Shown: positions 15,901-25,015 of the stretch, piece by piece | Position numbering within the stretch: position 1 is the first letter of the stretch | How the letters are laid out: the number at the start of each line of letters is the position of its first letter | Assembly (NCBI RefSeq): GCF_026013645.1 | Contig: NZ_CP110224.1 | Coordinates: 2,728,001 to 2,792,000, forward strand | DNA from: Virgibacillus natechei | GTDB lineage: Bacteria; Bacillota; Bacilli; Bacillales; Amphibacillaceae | Direction: 5' to 3' | DNA: 64,000 nt | Made by a program: the position numbers and the translations under genes | The notes under the pieces: generated by a model | Seen by the model: only the letters and a program-made list of their open reading frames with translations | What the model was told of the DNA's origin: nothing | Database searches by the model: none

Positions 15901-16773
15901 ATGAGTAAACAATCGTTAATACGTAACAGAGTTACAATCGAATACCTGCAAATTATTATTGGTGCTACCTTGGTTGGTTTATCCTATAATTTATTTTTAT
16001 TACCGTCTCAACTTGCAGCAGGTGGGATTTCAGGAATCAGCACGATATTATTTGAATTATACCAACTAAGTCCTGCGCTCACGCAACTTCTCATTAATAT
16101 TCCCATTTTCATTATCGGTTGGCTAGCAATGGGGAAAAATTTCAGTGTAAAAACATTACTCGGTACGTTCTGGGTTCCCTTTGTAATAGGGATTACAGCA
16201 AACTTCCCATATACAATTGATAACCCACTGCTCGGAGCGATATATGGTGGCATTATCCTCGGTGCTGGACTTGGAATCGTTTATAAAGGAAACGGGTCTA
16301 CGGGAGGGACTGCAGCAATTGCCCAAATCGTAAAGAAATTTACTGGCTTATCCAGCGGCTATTCGCAGCTAATCGTAGACGGATTTGTTGTGATCTCCTC
16401 CATCTTTGTGTTCAATTTAGAGCTTACCTTATTTGCTTTAATGTGTATCTATATAACGAGTAAAACGATTGATATCGTACAATTACGTACATCTGCTTCC
16501 AAGCTGATCTTGATTATCACGGAGGAAGAAGAGAAAATTCAGGCACTAATACGAACACGCATAGATCGAGGTCTAACAAAAGTACGATCTGTTGGAGGGT
16601 ATTCCAATCAAGATAAAACAATGATTCTATGTGTTACCGAACAACAAGAAGCAGTACAATTAAAGAAAATTCTACAAAAAGAAGAACCCTCCTCCTTTGT
16701 CATTTATATCAATGCATCAGAGATTCAAGGAAGAGGATTCTCATTGGATAAATATTACGGCCAGAAATTATAA
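15901..16773 (+). CDS. YitT-family membrane protein (DUF161 plus DUF2179)
   Basis: 290-residue membrane protein. Five or six helices cover residues 15-195, with the typical FLLPSQLAAGGISGIS motif near 40 and GNGSTGGTAAIA near 135. A soluble C-terminal DUF2179 domain follows, with TRIDRGLTKVRSVGGYSNQ and YINASEIQGRGF. Bacteria carry several paralogues; the molecular role is unknown, though transport is usually presumed. Start ATG at 15901 has a GAGGGG box; an upstream in-frame start at 15883 lacks one. Monocistronic, with its own terminator. Confidence 0.9.
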   Translation: MSKQSLIRNRVTIEYLQIIIGATLVGLSYNLFLLPSQLAAGGISGISTILFELYQLSPALTQLLINIPIFIIGWLAMGKNFSVKTLLGTFWVPFVIGITANFPYTIDNPLLGAIYGGIILGAGLGIVYKGNGSTGGTAAIAQIVKKFTGLSSGYSQLIVDGFVVISSIFVFNLELTLFALMCIYITSKTIDIVQLRTSASKLILIITEEEEKIQALIRTRIDRGLTKVRSVGGYSNQDKTMILCVTEQQEAVQLKKILQKEEPSSFVIYINASEIQGRGFSLDKYYGQKL

Positions 16774-16790
16774 AGCCTCTTTCAACAGTA

Positions 16791-16832
16791 AAAAGTCAGG
16801 ATCACTATTAACCGGGTGATCCTGACCTTTTT
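16791..16832 (+). terminator. Rho-independent terminator of the YitT gene
   Basis: GTCAGGATCAC pairs with GTGATCCTGAC, followed by CTTTTT, just after the stop codon. Confidence 0.9.
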
Positions 16833-16841
16833 AAATGTATA

Positions 16842-17292
16842 GGAAACTATAGAATTTAAATGCTGTGGGATAACTTAGTTACCGAAATAGCCACGTCCAG
16901 CTCCAGCGCCCAGCAACTATCAAACTTCACACTCCTCCACTACGATAAAGAAGACTTACTGATTGCCAAGCCGGAGGCGTAGGCAGAAGTAAAGTCGCAC
17001 TTATGCCCTGTGGGTGAAAAGAAGACTTGCCGATTGGCTCTGCCAGAGGCTTAGTCGCACTTATACCCTTGTGGTGAAAGTCAACATCGACTCCCTTGGC
17101 TTAAGGAAGGCCAACTAAAACCGGGCTTGCGCTCAGGCGTCGGCATACCCCTATGAAGGGGCATGTTTCCTTTATCTCATTGCGGCAGTGGAAGTTCAAC
17201 TTAAAACTGCCACTTTGCGTGGCAACGTTGAACCACCCGCGATGCGCGGGCGCAGTTTGTACGTTGCTAAACGGGCGCTTGCGCTTTTGTTC
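16842..17292 (+). repeat. Long structured direct repeat, copy B
   Basis: 451-bp partner of the repeat at 4456-5063, same orientation, with nearly identical right half. It has two instead of three tandem GAAGACTT units. It also contains the word CCAGCTCCAGCGCCCAGC, close to a motif I recall as very widespread in Bacillaceae intergenic DNA. No coding potential seen. It lies between the YitT terminator and the aldo/keto reductase stop codon. Confidence 0.85.
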
Positions 17293-17313
17293 ATGTAGTA
17301 GTGTTTATAAATG

Positions 17314-18144
17314 TTAATCATCATAACGATCCGGATTCGTTCCTGCTCTGTCGTTTTTATTCAATTCACTGATTTTATTCATTTCCTCATCTGTTAAAGA
17401 AAAATCATAGATATTTGCATTTTCTATAATACGCTCTTCCGTAATAGATTTCGGGATGGTAACGACATCATTTTGCAAGTCCCATCGTAAGATCACCTGG
17501 GCTGGAGTCTTTCCATGTTTATCTGCAATATCTATAATAGTTGGATCGTCAAACAGTTTTCCTCTTTTAAGCGGAGACCATGCTTCCAGTTGAATATTCT
17601 CTCGCTTGCAGAATGTATGTAATTCAACCTGTGTAAGATGCGGATGATATTCCACCTGATTAATAACCGGTTTCACCGTACAATCCGCCAGAAGGTTTTC
17701 CAGGTGTTGAATATGAAAATTACTCACACCAATCGCACGTATTTTCCCGTCTTCATATAGTTTTTCCATCGCTCTCCATGTATCTTTATACATATCTTTT
17801 ACCGGCCAATGGATTAAATATAAATCCAGATAATCTACACCCAACTTCTTCAGACTCGTTTCGAAGGATTGCAATGTCTGCTCATACCCCTGATCGTCAT
17901 TCCACACTTTAGACGTGATGAATAATTCCTCTCTAGGTACACCGCTTTCCTTAATTGCTTGTCCGACCCCTGTCTCATTGTCATAAAAGGAAGCTGTATC
18001 AATACTTCTGTAGCCATGTTCAATCGCTGTTTTCACGGAATGAATGACGACATCTCCATCCTCAACCTTATAGACTCCCAACCCAAAACCAGGCATCTTC
18101 ACACCATTGTTCAACGTAATCGTATCTTGTAAATGATTAATCAT
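17314..18144 (-). CDS. Aldo/keto reductase (YvgN/YtbE, 2,5-diketogluconate reductase type)
   Basis: 276-residue NADPH-dependent cytoplasmic oxidoreductase. The AKR tetrad is visible: Asp in SIDTASFYDNE (near 50) with Tyr four residues on, Lys in FITSKVWNDDQ (near 80), His in YLIHWPVKD (near 112). The AKR signature IGVSNFHIQHLENLL is near 140, and the cofactor motif IPKSITEERIIENANIYDF near 235. Close to the methylglyoxal/diketogluconate reductase group of Bacillus. AGGAGG box 5 nt before the ATG. Single gene; physiological substrate not determinable. Confidence 0.93.
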   Translation of the reverse strand: MINHLQDTITLNNGVKMPGFGLGVYKVEDGDVVIHSVKTAIEHGYRSIDTASFYDNETGVGQAIKESGVPREELFITSKVWNDDQGYEQTLQSFETSLKKLGVDYLDLYLIHWPVKDMYKDTWRAMEKLYEDGKIRAIGVSNFHIQHLENLLADCTVKPVINQVEYHPHLTQVELHTFCKRENIQLEAWSPLKRGKLFDDPTIIDIADKHGKTPAQVILRWDLQNDVVTIPKSITEERIIENANIYDFSLTDEEMNKISELNKNDRAGTNPDRYDD

Positions 18145-18223
18145 GGTTTACCTCCTATGTTCTGTTAGAAAACTTAGCTAAGACTAGCTTTATAGGGATA
18201 GCCCTAGTCCGCATTTTACTGCT

Positions 18224-18262
18224 AAAAAAGCGAAATACCTATTAAAAGGGGACTTCGCTTCT
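18224..18262 (-). terminator. Minus-strand terminator after the HesB-like gene
   Basis: AAGCGAA and TTCGCTT arms enclose a 19-nt loop, and a run of six A on the left gives a U-tract for leftward transcripts. Confidence 0.5.
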
Positions 18263-18300
18263 TCATTCATGCTTTATTTACCATCGGCATACATTGTCAC

Positions 18301-18600
18301 TTAAGGGTGGTGACTCCCTTTTGCTGAATTCGTTATTTCAAATCCTCGATTGTCGACATGGAAATACTTAATCCAAACCCCATCGAGAAAATCTTCCCGG
18401 GCATCCAGTAGAATATCCACATCTTTATCAGTTTTGACGATTTCATCATGTTCCGTTGGTGTGTCTAGCTTTACGTCATAATGAGCGTGATCGCCATGGT
18501 CAATTGTCACGTAGACACGCGGCATTTTCCCTTCCGCTTCCTCCGTATTTAGCATCTTCTTTAATTCTTTAGCTGCATTTCGATTGATTTTACACTTCAT
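18301..18600 (-). CDS. HesB/IscA-like domain protein (YneR type)
   Basis: 99-residue small cytoplasmic protein of the iron-sulfur biogenesis (HesB/YadR) fold: MKCKINRNAAKELKKML, then YVTIDHGDHAHYDVKLD and DILLDAREDFLDGVWIKYF. The Cys-x-Cys pair that binds iron-sulfur in IscA/SufA is absent, as in YneR-like proteins, so a scaffold role is doubtful. The ATG at 18600 has a GGGAG box 8 nt upstream; the ATG at 18615 lies inside that box and is rejected. Shares a short leftward region with the next gene but has its own terminator. Confidence 0.8.
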   Translation of the reverse strand: MKCKINRNAAKELKKMLNTEEAEGKMPRVYVTIDHGDHAHYDVKLDTPTEHDEIVKTDKDVDILLDAREDFLDGVWIKYFHVDNRGFEITNSAKGSHHP

Positions 18601-18673
18601 TGTTATATCTCCCATCTTCGTATAATACTATTATTATCTCATGCTTTTGATGAAAAATAAAAAAATCACTACA

Positions 18674-19111
18674 TCAATCAAGGACCGTTTTATGATACGC
18701 ATCATTTGATAGCTTCTCGCGATCCGCTACAAAATAATAACCATCCGATTGGAGCGTCCATAATATAACATGATCATCATCAAGTCTGCCTACCACAAGA
18801 TACCAGTTCTCCTCATATCGTTTATCTAAGGTCTGGATCACTTCCGTTTGCAATTCCCGTTGACGCAATTCCTTTAAACTCATATTCGTAGCACCATACA
18901 TTTCGCTAACCTCTGATGCCAGTTGTTCCATCACTTCTTCCAAGTTCTCATCAATAGATTCGTAATTTTCATCAAAAACGGTACGAATATAATCCTCATC
19001 ACCAGTTTGTGCCGCTCGATAAATATCCTCAACAACGCTTGCTGATGCTTGATTCATACACCCACTAACAAAAAAACTCGAGATTAATAGGACAATCGCT
19101 ATTCGTTTCAT
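18674..19111 (-). CDS. Small lipoprotein of unknown function
   Basis: 145 residues with a lipoprotein signal: MKRIAIVLLISSFFVSGC, lipobox VSGC with the acylated Cys at residue 18. The mature part is acidic and helical (DEDYIRTVFDENYESIDENL...) and ends in an aromatic-rich segment (ILWTLQSDGYYFVADRE) like small beta-domain lipoproteins. It should be anchored on the outer face of the membrane. GAGGAC box upstream. No family recognised. Confidence 0.75.
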   Translation of the reverse strand: MKRIAIVLLISSFFVSGCMNQASASVVEDIYRAAQTGDEDYIRTVFDENYESIDENLEEVMEQLASEVSEMYGATNMSLKELRQRELQTEVIQTLDKRYEENWYLVVGRLDDDHVILWTLQSDGYYFVADREKLSNDAYHKTVLD

Positions 19112-19278
19112 TATTTTTGTCCTCCATTGTGCAATATCGTTATGATCAAACAGCCAAGAAATACAGTTCCATTATAAATAGGATATAAATAAATTCACTC
19201 TCACCTTGTACATTTATTTTAACATGTTCTGCCAGACGCTTCTTGAAAAAATCACTTTAATTTTAAATTGTTTCATAG

Positions 19279-19310
19279 TTGACAAAAACGATCGGAAAAG
19301 AGAGTATATA
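19279..19310 (+). promoter_or_regulatory. Possible sigma-A promoter of the SsuABC-type operon
   Basis: A perfect -35 TTGACA at 19279-19284 lies 80 nt before the ATPase gene. The best -10 (TATATA, 19305-19310) is spaced 20 nt, longer than ideal. No S-box, T-box or THI-box structure is recognisable in the leader. Confidence 0.4.
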
Positions 19311-19363
19311 GGTAATGAAATAATGCCAATATTATTACTTGGTTTCTGGAAAGAGGGATCAGC

Positions 19364-20206
19364 ATGTATTTAACAATAGAAGGTGTGGAGAAAAGTTTTC
19401 ATAACAAAGATAAACACCAAGTAAAAGTTCTTGAAAACATTAATTTGGAAGTGGAGAAAGGGCAGTTTTTATCGATTATCGGCCCATCCGGTTGCGGAAA
19501 ATCCACCCTGCTATATTTAGTAGCCGGACTCGAAGACATGGATGAAGGCCAAATCACTGTTTCCGGAAAAAAAGTGACCAAACCCGGACCCGATCGGGTT
19601 GTCGTTTTTCAAGAAGATGGCCTTTTCCCATGGGCTTCCGTACTGGACAATGTCATGTATGGCTTACTTTTGAAAAAAATGTCCAAAAAAGAAGCCGAAG
19701 AAAAAGCACTAGCTATGCTGAAAATGGTTCATTTAAGCAACTACGTTGATGCCTATCCCCACCAACTTTCCGGCGGGATGAAACAGCGTGTCGCCATTGC
19801 TCGGGCACTTGTCATGGAACCAGATATTTTATTAATGGATGAACCATTTGCTGCTTTGGATGAACAAACAAGAATGGTACTGCACAAAGAATTACTCGAT
19901 ATTTGGCGTAAAACGAAAGTAACAATTCTTTTCATCACCCATAATATTCGAGAAGCCGTCCTTCTATCAGAAAAAATAATTGTCCTGGAAACACGTCCAG
20001 GTAAAATAAAAGCAACATTTACCGTTCAAACGATGCAAGATGGCGTCACACCTGATAGTGTCTCCCTTCATTTAGAACAACAAATACTAGCCACATTAGA
20101 AGAAGAAATGGAAAAAGTACTAAAGGAGGAGATGGGAGATGACTACAGCTTTAAGACGAATCATCTTCATCGCGATTCTAGCGGCGATATGGGAAGTCAC
20201 ATCTAG
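19364..20206 (+). CDS. ABC transporter ATP-binding protein, SsuB/TauB/NrtD family
   Basis: 280-residue ATPase of the nitrate/sulfonate/taurine importer family. Walker A GPSGCGKST is near residue 42, the Q-loop in VVFQEDGLFPW, signature LSGGMKQR near 137, Walker B ILLMDEPFAALDE, H-loop FITHNIREA. The frame extends 68 nt into the permease gene, adding an unusual tail (FKTNHLHRDSSGDMGSHI) translated from permease codons. This suggests loss of an earlier stop by a small indel. Substrate unknown. Confidence 0.9.
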   Translation: MYLTIEGVEKSFHNKDKHQVKVLENINLEVEKGQFLSIIGPSGCGKSTLLYLVAGLEDMDEGQITVSGKKVTKPGPDRVVVFQEDGLFPWASVLDNVMYGLLLKKMSKKEAEEKALAMLKMVHLSNYVDAYPHQLSGGMKQRVAIARALVMEPDILLMDEPFAALDEQTRMVLHKELLDIWRKTKVTILFITHNIREAVLLSEKIIVLETRPGKIKATFTVQTMQDGVTPDSVSLHLEQQILATLEEEMEKVLKEEMGDDYSFKTNHLHRDSSGDMGSHI

Positions 20207-20891
20207 ATTATCAGGATTACCGGCTTTTATGTTCCCAGGACTCTTCCAAGTACTGGAAACGCTTTTCAACGGAATTATAAGTGGACAAATAATCGTTGCC
20301 ATTGGGCAAAGTTTAGGAAGATTGCTAATTGGATTTACCATCGCGGTATCGCTTGGGCTCTTGTTCGGTTATTTAATTTGGCGGTATAAGCTAGTTGAAG
20401 ACACACTTGGATTTCTCATTACAGCCTTGCAATCCATTCCAAGTATTGTTTGGTTCCCACTTGCTATCATCTGGTTCGGGCTTAACAATTTTGCGATTCT
20501 ATTCATCGTAACCATTGGCGCGACCTGGACGATGACGATCAATTCCGTTAGTGGTTTTAAAAATGTACCAACCCTTTACCAACGCGTAGCCAAAACATTT
20601 GGTTCCAGCGGACTACATTTTTTACGAACGGTAATTATACCTGCGTCCGTCCCGCAAATTATTTCCGGGCTCCGCATTGCCTGGGCATTTTCCTGGCGTG
20701 CATTAATGGCTGGAGAATTACTCGGTGCTGGAGGAGGACTCGGCCATCTGCTGGAAACGGGCCGATCGCTCGGACAAATGGACCTTGTCATATCCGTTAT
20801 GATTATTATAGCAATTATCGGAACCATTATGGATAATGTGGTTTTCTTAAAACTGGAACGACGTGTGCAAAGAAAATGGGGATTAGCTTAA
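20139..20891 (+). CDS. ABC transporter permease, SsuC/TauC/ThiX family
   Basis: 250-residue inner-membrane permease with about six helices. The EAA loop region YQRVAKTFGSSGLHFLRTVIIPASVPQ lies near residue 155, followed by ISGLRIAWAFSWRALMAGELL, characteristic of the family. Start ATG at 20139 has GGAGGAG upstream. It is translationally overlapped by the ATPase gene and is followed after 133 nt by the binding protein. Carries solute across the membrane with the adjacent ATPase. Confidence 0.9.
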   Translation: MTTALRRIIFIAILAAIWEVTSRLSGLPAFMFPGLFQVLETLFNGIISGQIIVAIGQSLGRLLIGFTIAVSLGLLFGYLIWRYKLVEDTLGFLITALQSIPSIVWFPLAIIWFGLNNFAILFIVTIGATWTMTINSVSGFKNVPTLYQRVAKTFGSSGLHFLRTVIIPASVPQIISGLRIAWAFSWRALMAGELLGAGGGLGHLLETGRSLGQMDLVISVMIIIAIIGTIMDNVVFLKLERRVQRKWGLA

Positions 20892-21024
20892 TTAGGTAGA
20901 TTTGTAGTTTGGAATTGATCTGCTAGTTATTTGGCACTGGAGCAGACATAGCCTTCGCTGCATATGCTTTATATATCTATAAATGTAATATATTCTTGAT
21001 AAAGAAAAGACAGGAGAGAAAAAA

Positions 21025-22032
21025 ATGAAACGTAATCCTATCATTCTAGCTTTTATTTTTATATCGATCATCGGGATGCTCGCTGCTTGTTCACAAAGCG
21101 GGGAAATAGAAGAAATAGATGGCCAAAAACAGATTACCATCGGGTATTTTCCTAACCTGACACATATTGCCACGATGGTTGCTTTAGAGAACGATTATTT
21201 CGACGAAGCTTTTGATGGAGATGTCGATTATCAGACGCAGATCGTCACGAACGGCGGATTATTTATGGAAGCAATGGCAACGAGTGATATTGATGTAGGC
21301 ACAGTGGGTCCTGGTCCATTACTTAACTTTTATGTAAAAGATCCTCATTATCATATCCTTTCAGGTGCAGTAAACGGTGGCGCAGTGCTCGCTGTTAATG
21401 GGGAGAGCGGTATTAAGGATTTAGCCGATTTAGACGGTAAAAATGTCGCTATCCCTGTGATTGGGAGTACCCAAGACGTCATGCTACGAAAAGCATTGGA
21501 GGAAGTCGATTTAAAACCCGAGTCTAATGGAGGAACCGTCGAGTTATTCGCCGCAGATCCAGCAGACACCACAACCTTGTTTGCACAAGATTCCGTTGAT
21601 GCCGCTGCAACCCAAGAGCCATGGGGTTATGTATTAGAAACGCAGGTAAATGGTGAACTATTACTTGATTGGGAATCCTTCGCCTGGGGCAAAGACTCCA
21701 CCAATACAGTTGTTGCCGCTACAGAAGCATTTTCTAACGACGAAGAACTTGCGGCTTCCTATTTAAGTGCTCATGAAAAGGCTGTCCAATTTGTCAAAGA
21801 TAACCCAGAAGAAAGCCAGGATCTGGTCGTTCAACATTTAAGGGATTTGACTGGTCAAGAAGTCAATAAAGATGAACTGGAAGCAGCCTTTAATAGACTG
21901 GAAGTTACAACAGATGTTAACGAAGAAGTTATTCAAGAAATGGCAGATATTAGTGAAGAAGCTGAATATATTCCGAGCAATGATATTGATGGATTGGTAG
22001 ATTTATCGATTTTGGAGGAAGTGCTCCAGTGA
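21025..22032 (+). CDS. ABC transporter substrate-binding lipoprotein, SsuA/NMT1-like
   Basis: 335-residue extracellular solute receptor. Signal peptide with lipobox GMLAAC (Cys near residue 22). The mature protein has the SsuA/NrtA layout: ITIGYFPNLTHIATMVALEN, then DIDVGTVGPGPLLNFYV, IPVIGSTQDVMLRKALEE and AAATQEPWGYVLE. CAGGAGAG box before the ATG. Sulfonates, nitrate or a thiamine-precursor type ligand are all possible; no sulfonate monooxygenase is nearby to favour ssuA. Confidence 0.88.
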   Translation: MKRNPIILAFIFISIIGMLAACSQSGEIEEIDGQKQITIGYFPNLTHIATMVALENDYFDEAFDGDVDYQTQIVTNGGLFMEAMATSDIDVGTVGPGPLLNFYVKDPHYHILSGAVNGGAVLAVNGESGIKDLADLDGKNVAIPVIGSTQDVMLRKALEEVDLKPESNGGTVELFAADPADTTTLFAQDSVDAAATQEPWGYVLETQVNGELLLDWESFAWGKDSTNTVVAATEAFSNDEELAASYLSAHEKAVQFVKDNPEESQDLVVQHLRDLTGQEVNKDELEAAFNRLEVTTDVNEEVIQEMADISEEAEYIPSNDIDGLVDLSILEEVLQ

Positions 22033-22109
22033 GTAACTTTTCGATTGTAATGAGGCCCACTCAATGATGTTGGTTGTCCAAATGCTTGAAAAGCCTGATA
22101 TCATATACA

Positions 22110-22142
22110 ATAGCACCCTACATTCGTATGGGGTGCTTTTGC
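22110..22142 (+). terminator. Rho-independent terminator of the ABC importer operon
   Basis: AGCACCCTA pairs with TATGGGGTGCT (one bulge) followed by TTTT, about 80 nt after the binding-protein stop. Confidence 0.85.
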
Positions 22143-22185
22143 GTTGGGGAGAATAAACTTTAACTTAAAAAAATTGTGCAACTTA

Positions 22186-22219
22186 AAAAGATCAAAGCAG
22201 CTTAAGCCGCTTTGATCTT
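22186..22219 (-). terminator. Minus-strand terminator of the gntR-mhpF-mhpE operon
   Basis: AAGATCAAAGCAGC/GCCGCTTTGATCTT forms a long stem 8 nt after the aldolase stop codon, with A-runs on the left giving U-rich ends to leftward transcripts. It faces the terminator at 22110 across a convergent junction. Confidence 0.85.
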
Positions 22220-22227
22220 CATCTAAC

Positions 22228-23247
22228 CTATACATGCACCTTTTGTTCTTTCGCCAATTCCTGTGCAACGCCGATGATCCAGTCTTCTTGTCCACCAACA
22301 GCGCCCATTTCCGCAACTTTCGTTAAAATATCACGAGGATCCACTCCATATTCTTTTCCGGCTCGCTCTGCAAACAATAAGAAGCTAGAGTACACGCCTG
22401 TATACCCAAGTGTTAAACTCAAACGGTCAATTTGCACGGGGCGTTCCATCATTGGTTTCATGACATTCTCCGCGGCATCCATAGCTTTGTATAAACCTAC
22501 GTTATGAGGGATTCCCACTCTATCCATTACTGCAACCAGTTGTTCTGTGGCTGTATTCCCAGCCCCAGCTCCCATGCCAGCAAGGCTCGTATCTACCCGA
22601 TCTGCTCCTTCTTCTAGAGCCACAATGGTATTAGCTACCCCTAGCGATAAATTATTGTGGCCATGAAAACCGACATTTGTACTTAAATTTTCTTTGAATA
22701 ATGACATTCTTTTGCGTGTATCATCCATCGTTAGTGCCCCAGCAGAGTCAACAACATAGATCGTTCCTGCTCCATAAGACTCCATTTTCTTGGCTTCTTC
22801 CAGAAGATTTTCTGGAGTGGTTCGGGATGACATCATCAGAAATCCAACTGTATCCATTCCTAAATCTGCAGCCTTTTTAATATGCTGCTCAGATACATCC
22901 GCCTCTGTACAATGTGTCGCTATACGTACGACTTGCGCACCCCAGTTATGCGCTCTTTCCAAATGTTCAATCGTACCGACCCCTGGTAAAAGCAGTACGC
23001 CTACTTTTGCGTTTTTGGCATTCGCTACCGTCGTTTTAATGATAGCTTCCTCTGTTTCTTTGGAAAAACCATATTGAAGGGAACTTCCACCCAAACCGTC
23101 TCCATGTGTTGCTTCAATAATATCTACACCTGATTCATCAATTAACTTTGTCAGTTCAGCAATTTGTTCTGTTGAATACTGGTGGCGAATGGCATGCATT
23201 CCGTCCCTTAACGTCACGTCATTAAAAATCACTTTTGCTCTACTCAT
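22228..23247 (-). CDS. mhpE: 4-hydroxy-2-oxovalerate aldolase (MhpE/DmpG)
   Basis: 339-residue class II pyruvate aldolase splitting 4-hydroxy-2-oxopentanoate into pyruvate and acetaldehyde, last-but-one step of meta-cleavage aromatic degradation. The HMGL-like barrel starts [18 protein letters not shown] (catalytic Arg, metal-binding Asp). [16 protein letters not shown] supplies the metal-binding His pair, and the C-terminal DmpG communication domain follows ([20 protein letters not shown]). Starts in an ATGA overlap with mhpF; the two proteins form a channelling complex in this family. Confidence 0.96.
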   Translation of the reverse strand: MSRAKVIFNDVTLRDGMHAIRHQYSTEQIAELTKLIDESGVDIIEATHGDGLGGSSLQYGFSKETEEAIIKTTVANAKNAKVGVLLLPGVGTIEHLERAHNWGAQVVRIATHCTEADVSEQHIKKAADLGMDTVGFLMMSSRTTPENLLEEAKKMESYGAGTIYVVDSAGALTMDDTRKRMSLFKENLSTNVGFHGHNNLSLGVANTIVALEEGADRVDTSLAGMGAGAGNTATEQLVAVMDRVGIPHNVGLYKAMDAAENVMKPMMERPVQIDRLSLTLGYTGVYSSFLLFAERAGKEYGVDPRDILTKVAEMGAVGGQEDWIIGVAQELAKEQKVHV

Positions 23248-24146
23248 TTAACTGCCTCTCCCTTCAATAAACTTTCTGCCATAATTTCTCCTGTTTTTAC
23301 AGAAGCTGAAGTTATGATATCCAAGTTTCCTGCATATTTTGGCAAGAAATCACCATTTCCTTCTACTTCTACAGAAACAGTAACAATATTTTCTTTCACT
23401 ACAGGGTCTGCTTTAAAGCGGTAACCATTCACATAACCTTGTACGGTTTCAAGCATAGAATCTAAGGATTTAATAATCTCATTTTTATGTGGTTCGGCAT
23501 TTTCTGTTGTTTGAACAAATATCGTATTTCTCATCAAAATCGGAGGGTCAGCCGGGTTAAGCGTTATAATCGCTTTTGACTCTTTTGCTCCGCCTACCTC
23601 TTTCAAGGCATTTGCTGTCGTTACGGTAAATTCATCAATATTTTGCCGTGTTCCAGGTCCTGCACTCTTACTAGATATGGATGCAACAATTTCCGCATAA
23701 TCCACTTCGAGCACATCAGAAATAGCTTTTACCATTGGTATAGTTGCTTGCCCACCACAGGTAACCATATTCACATTATCTAAGGATGGAATCTCCTCTT
23801 CTTTCAAGTTCACGGAAGGAACCAAAAAGGGGCCAACTGCAGCTGGCGTCAAATCGATTGCCTTTTTGCCCATTTCCTTTAAAATCGGAGCATTATGCGC
23901 ATGCGCTTTTGCTGAGGTAGCCTCGAATACAATTTCCGCAATATCAGGGTCTTCCTTCAAGCCATCAATCCCATTATCAATAGCCTTTACCCCATTTTCA
24001 CGCGCTTTTTGAAGCCCTTTTGATTCGGAATCTATCCCGATTAAAGCTGTCACTTCTAGCTTCTCACTTCTCAGTAGCTTATACATAAGGTCTGTTCCAA
24101 TGTTACCTGAACCGATAATCGCACATTTAATCTTTTCCTGTGACAT
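23244..24146 (-). CDS. mhpF: Acylating acetaldehyde dehydrogenase (MhpF/DmpF)
   Basis: 300-residue NAD/CoA-dependent enzyme turning acetaldehyde into acetyl-CoA. The Rossmann motif is [15 protein letters not shown] near residue 10; the catalytic Cys is in [15 protein letters not shown] near 132; [17 protein letters not shown] near 165 is typical of DmpF. Partner of the adjoining aldolase. GGGGAGAG box upstream. Its first 20 nt overlap the end of the GntR gene, so all three genes form one operon. Confidence 0.96.
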   Translation of the reverse strand: MSQEKIKCAIIGSGNIGTDLMYKLLRSEKLEVTALIGIDSESKGLQKARENGVKAIDNGIDGLKEDPDIAEIVFEATSAKAHAHNAPILKEMGKKAIDLTPAAVGPFLVPSVNLKEEEIPSLDNVNMVTCGGQATIPMVKAISDVLEVDYAEIVASISSKSAGPGTRQNIDEFTVTTANALKEVGGAKESKAIITLNPADPPILMRNTIFVQTTENAEPHKNEIIKSLDSMLETVQGYVNGYRFKADPVVKENIVTVSVEVEGNGDFLPKYAGNLDIITSASVKTGEIMAESLLKGEAVK

Positions 24147-24807
24147 ATTTCTCTCCCCTTTTATTTATCATTATTCCATCGCAGCAATAGTTACAGGCCT
24201 CTTCTAAGTGAACTTTCAACAATTGCTGGGCTTTCTTAACTTCTCCATCAGATAAAGCCACGACAACACGAGAATGTTGTGCAATGATTTCGTTTTGATT
24301 AGAGGCCGTTACTTCGCTTGTAATATCGATTAGTGTTCTAAATAAATCTCGTAATGCTAACCAAAGTTGTGTCAGCGCATTATTATTTGTCATCTTCACT
24401 AAGAGTCCATGGAAAGCGAGGTCAATTTCAATATCTCGTTCCCCTTTTTCATGAGCTTCCTTCATTTGATCAATATACAAGAACAGTAGATTCTCATTTT
24501 CTTTCAAGTCATCCAACGAAATTTGAGTTAAAGCGTGATTTTCTAAAAGTATACGGCTATCATACAAATCCTGAATATCTTTAACCTCAAATCCCTTCAC
24601 AACCGTACGGCCATTCGAATGTTTCTCTACTAAATTTTCTGCTTCCAGTTTTGCTATCGCTTCCCTAATAGGACCACGACTTACATTTAACTCTTTTGCT
24701 AATGTTACTTCTACCAAATATTCCCCCTTTGAATAGTTCCCGAGAATAATTTCCTTTCTTAAATATTCCAGTACGTGATTAAAGATATTTTTTTTCATTA
24801 TTCTCAT
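24127..24807 (-). CDS. GntR-family regulator, FadR/FCD type
   Basis: 226-residue transcription factor. The N-terminal winged helix has [31 protein letters not shown], the GntR helix-turn-helix. The C-terminal FCD helical ligand domain has a possible metal site in the [11 protein letters not shown] (Asp, His) and [14 protein letters not shown] regions. The open frame runs to 24948, but the ATG at 24807 has AGGTGG at correct spacing. First gene of the mhpFE operon, so probably an autoregulated repressor of acetaldehyde/hydroxyoxovalerate metabolism, responding to a pathway acid. Confidence 0.9.
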   Translation of the reverse strand: MRIMKKNIFNHVLEYLRKEIILGNYSKGEYLVEVTLAKELNVSRGPIREAIAKLEAENLVEKHSNGRTVVKGFEVKDIQDLYDSRILLENHALTQISLDDLKENENLLFLYIDQMKEAHEKGERDIEIDLAFHGLLVKMTNNNALTQLWLALRDLFRTLIDITSEVTASNQNEIIAQHSRVVVALSDGEVKKAQQLLKVHLEEACNYCCDGIMINKRGEKYVTGKD

Positions 24808-24834
24808 CGTCATCCACCTAAACAAATATTCTGT

Positions 24835-24888
24835 AATGTTAACAATTAACATTAGGTCAATTATAGACAGCGTTTTCAAAAATGTCAA
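24835..24888 (-). promoter_or_regulatory. Consensus sigma-A promoter with operator palindrome and cre-like site (gntR-mhpFE)
   Basis: On the minus strand, TTGACA (24888-24883) and TATAAT (24865-24860) are spaced exactly 17 nt, a perfect consensus. Just downstream, AATGTTAACAATTAACATT (24835-24853) is a near-perfect palindrome, the probable GntR operator. Between the boxes, TGAAAACGCTGTCT (24878-24865) matches the CcpA cre consensus TGWNANCGNTNWCA at all but the last base. Confidence 0.8.
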
Positions 24889-25015
24889 TGGAATTGGTGG
24901 ATTTGTTTTACATAATAAGGGATTTTCGGAGAACCTTAACGGGGACACTTTTTATCCTTCTAATCAATGGCGATTGATGGAAAATACGAACCGCACCTCG
25001 TTTTAGTTTGTATGC

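Noticed and set aside
19112..19363. Riboswitch (S-box or THI-box) before the SsuABC-type operon
   Set aside because: None of the conserved cores of these riboswitches is visible and no terminator hairpin precedes the ATPase gene.
19364..22032. Specific assignment as sulfonate or nitrate importer
   Set aside because: Motifs only place it in the SsuABC/TauABC/NrtABC superfamily and no desulfonation or nitrate genes adjoin it.
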